This document shows positions 62,760 through 64,000 of a stretch of 64,000 nucleotides of DNA, piece after piece. The stretch is from Methyloversatilis sp. XJ19-49. GTDB lineage: Bacteria; Pseudomonadota; Gammaproteobacteria; Burkholderiales; Rhodocyclaceae. How positions within the stretch are numbered: position 1 is the stretch's first letter; every line of letters starts with the position of its first letter. A program made the translations under genes and the position numbers. The notes beneath the pieces were generated by a model. The model saw only the letters and a list, made by a program, of their open reading frames with translations, did not search any database and was not told where the DNA came from. The DNA is taken from assembly GCF_024580145.1 (NCBI RefSeq), contig NZ_JANINI010000005.1, forward strand, positions 62,001 to 126,000, written 5' to 3'.

Positions 62760-64000
62760 GCTGCCACCTTCTTCAGGATGCGCCGCGCGCGCCACTGGAA
62801 GCGCGGATCGAAGGCGTCGCGCACCGCGTCGGCGAACAGGTTGGCCGCCAGCACCAGCGCCAGCATCAACACGAAGGCGGCGGCCAGCGACCACCACACG
62901 ACCGGCTCGCGCGACAGCTCGAGACGCGCGGCATTGATCATCGTGCCGAAACTGTTCATCGAACTGTCGACGCCGATGCCGATGTAGGACAGCACGGCTT
63001 CGGACAGCACCAGGCCGGAGAAATCCATCACCAGCGCGATCAGCACGATGTGCATCAGGTTCGGCAGGATGTGGCGCGCCATGATGCGCGCGTCGCCGAC
63101 GCCGAAGGCGCGTGCCGCCTGCACGTAATCGAGTTCGCGCAGCTTCAGCGTCTCGGCGCGCAGCAGCCGGCACAGGCCGGTCCATGAGGTGAGGCCGAGG
63201 ATGAAGCACAGCGCCAGCAGCCGGGCGTCGGCGCGTTCGGCGGCGGTTTCGAACCATTCGGGGTGGGTGTCGATGATGACCTGCATCATCAGCACCATGG
63301 CGGCAATCAGCAGCACGCCCGGAATGGAGTTCAGCACGGTGTAGAGGTACTGGATCGCGTCGTCCCACCAGCCGCCGCGGAAACCCGCGATCAGGCCGAG
63401 CGCGACCGCCAGCGGCAGCGTCACCAGTGTGGTCAGCGTGCCGATCAGCAGCGCGGTGCGCACCGACTTGAGTGACAGATAGAGCACGTCCTGCCCGACC
63501 TTGTCGGTACCGAACACGTGGTAACCCGCGGACCAGGCTGCGGTGACGCCGCCGATCACGCACAGCACGGCGAGCGTCACGAACACTGCGCGCCAGGCGA
63601 TCGGCCGGGTCGCCGCGGTGTCCGGCCGCCACACGGTGCGACAGGTGGCGCCGTAGGGGGCACCGCGCGCGAGCGCCATCCATCCGACCGCCACACCGAC
63701 CACCACCGCCCACAGCAGCAGGCCGTAGAACGCACCGCCTGCTGCGCGGCGCGCGAGATCGCTGTCGCGTCCGGCCACATCTTCAAGGTGCGCGCCACCC
63801 CACTTCAGTCGCGGGTAGTCGCGCGTCTGCACGCCGTCGCGCTCCATCGTTTCCTTCGCGAAGGCGTGCGTGGCCAGCGGCGCGGAGTAGGTCTTTTCCT
63901 TGTTCAGCCGCAGGTCGGCCACCAGCGCGTCGAGCACCGACAGCACCTCGGGCGCGTACTGCACTTCGCTGCTGCCTTCCTGCGCCGGCAGCCGTGGCTG
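62756..64000 (-). CDS. Oligopeptide-type ABC transporter permease (5' end beyond window)
   Basis: A DppC/OppC/YejE-type inner-membrane permease. The frame is open through the right edge, so the true start is not seen; the visible N-terminus reads QPRLPAQEGSSEVQYAPEVL. Hydrophobic segments are at about residues 90-105 and 135-150 and in the C-terminal core, with the EAA-type loop ELDYVQAARAFGVGDARIMA and HILPNLMHIVLIAL. A long, soluble N-terminal region precedes the first transmembrane segment, as in YejE-like permeases. A second permease and a binding protein are expected upstream, outside the window. Confidence 0.92.
   Translation of the reverse strand, partial: QPRLPAQEGSSEVQYAPEVLSVLDALVADLRLNKEKTYSAPLATHAFAKETMERDGVQTRDYPRLKWGGAHLEDVAGRDSDLARRAAGGAFYGLLLWAVVVGVAVGWMALARGAPYGATCRTVWRPDTAATRPIAWRAVFVTLAVLCVIGGVTAAWSAGYHVFGTDKVGQDVLYLSLKSVRTALLIGTLTTLVTLPLAVALGLIAGFRGGWWDDAIQYLYTVLNSIPGVLLIAAMVLMMQVIIDTHPEWFETAAERADARLLALCFILGLTSWTGLCRLLRAETLKLRELDYVQAARAFGVGDARIMARHILPNLMHIVLIALVMDFSGLVLSEAVLSYIGIGVDSSMNSFGTMINAARLELSREPVVWWSLAAAFVLMLALVLAANLFADAVRDAFDPRFQWRARRILKKVAA

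Noticed and set aside
60735-63713. 992-codon frame joining permease region and dual ATPase
   Set aside because: The upstream third is an out-of-frame shadow of the permease gene; the ATPase has a proper ATG at 62759 overlapping the permease stop.

Overview
The window is GC-rich, densely coding chromosomal DNA of a betaproteobacterium, most likely of the Rhodocyclales (Methyloversatilis or Zoogloea type). This is inferred from gene families and gene order, for example argD-argF-argG with DUF3579, rpsT and murJ, and dnaQ-rnhA-methyltransferase-gloB. No rRNA, tRNA, IS element, prophage or CRISPR array was seen.

Layout. 1-2.1 kb: two tandem paralogous LuxR-type regulators, the first cut by the window edge. 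2.1-4.5 kb: a sharply AT-rich island with two unrecognised genes, a coiled-coil protein and a small protein with a hydrophobic hairpin. 4.5-10.3 kb: housekeeping genes (nadE, orn, M48 protease, pterin dehydratase, rsgA) and a transglutaminase-fold protein lacking its catalytic Cys. 10.3-22.7 kb: a complete pelABCDEFG exopolysaccharide operon on the minus strand. 22.9-27.0 kb: the four-gene Anbu (proteasome-like) operon. 27.2-30.7 kb: thiolase, CobD/CbiB-like protein, NUDIX hydrolase and retropepsin. 30.7-36.8 kb: a glutamine amidotransferase, then argD-argF-argG-ppnP-yajQ with a possible leader and terminator ahead of argD, and DUF3579. 36.9-41.5 kb: rpsT, murJ, a PEBP protein, aroC and a membrane protein. 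41.5-49.9 kb: a photo-oxidative-stress type cluster of nine minus-strand genes (secreted peptide, glutathione peroxidase, FAD oxidoreductase, DUF1365, cyclopropane-fatty-acid-synthase-like methyltransferase, chalcone-isomerase-like protein, MFS transporter, DUF3833 lipoprotein, SDR), divergent from a MerR/B12-binding LitR/CarH-type regulator. 50.1-53.6 kb: ferritin-like protein, heptose-phosphate adenylyltransferase and two multiheme cytochromes c. 53.8-60.5 kb: isocitrate dehydrogenase, dnaQ, rnhA, a methyltransferase, gloB, a diguanylate cyclase and mltD. 60.5-64 kb: a repeat-rich spacer and an oligopeptide-type ABC transporter running off the right edge.

How it fits together. The most interesting system is the LitR-like regulator with its divergent promoter region. 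Two TTGTCC/GGACAA palindromes, an 11-bp-spaced half-site and two face-to-face promoters lie in about 80 bp. It carries the W-x9-EH and E-x-H-x-x-G signatures of adenosylcobalamin photoreceptors and faces genes for peroxide detoxification and membrane-lipid modification. A second theme is cyclic-di-GMP: PelD has an intact inhibitory-site motif beside a degenerate GGDEF, a response-regulator diguanylate cyclase is nearby, and a YajQ protein is present. The AT-rich two-gene island is the best candidate for something undescribed.
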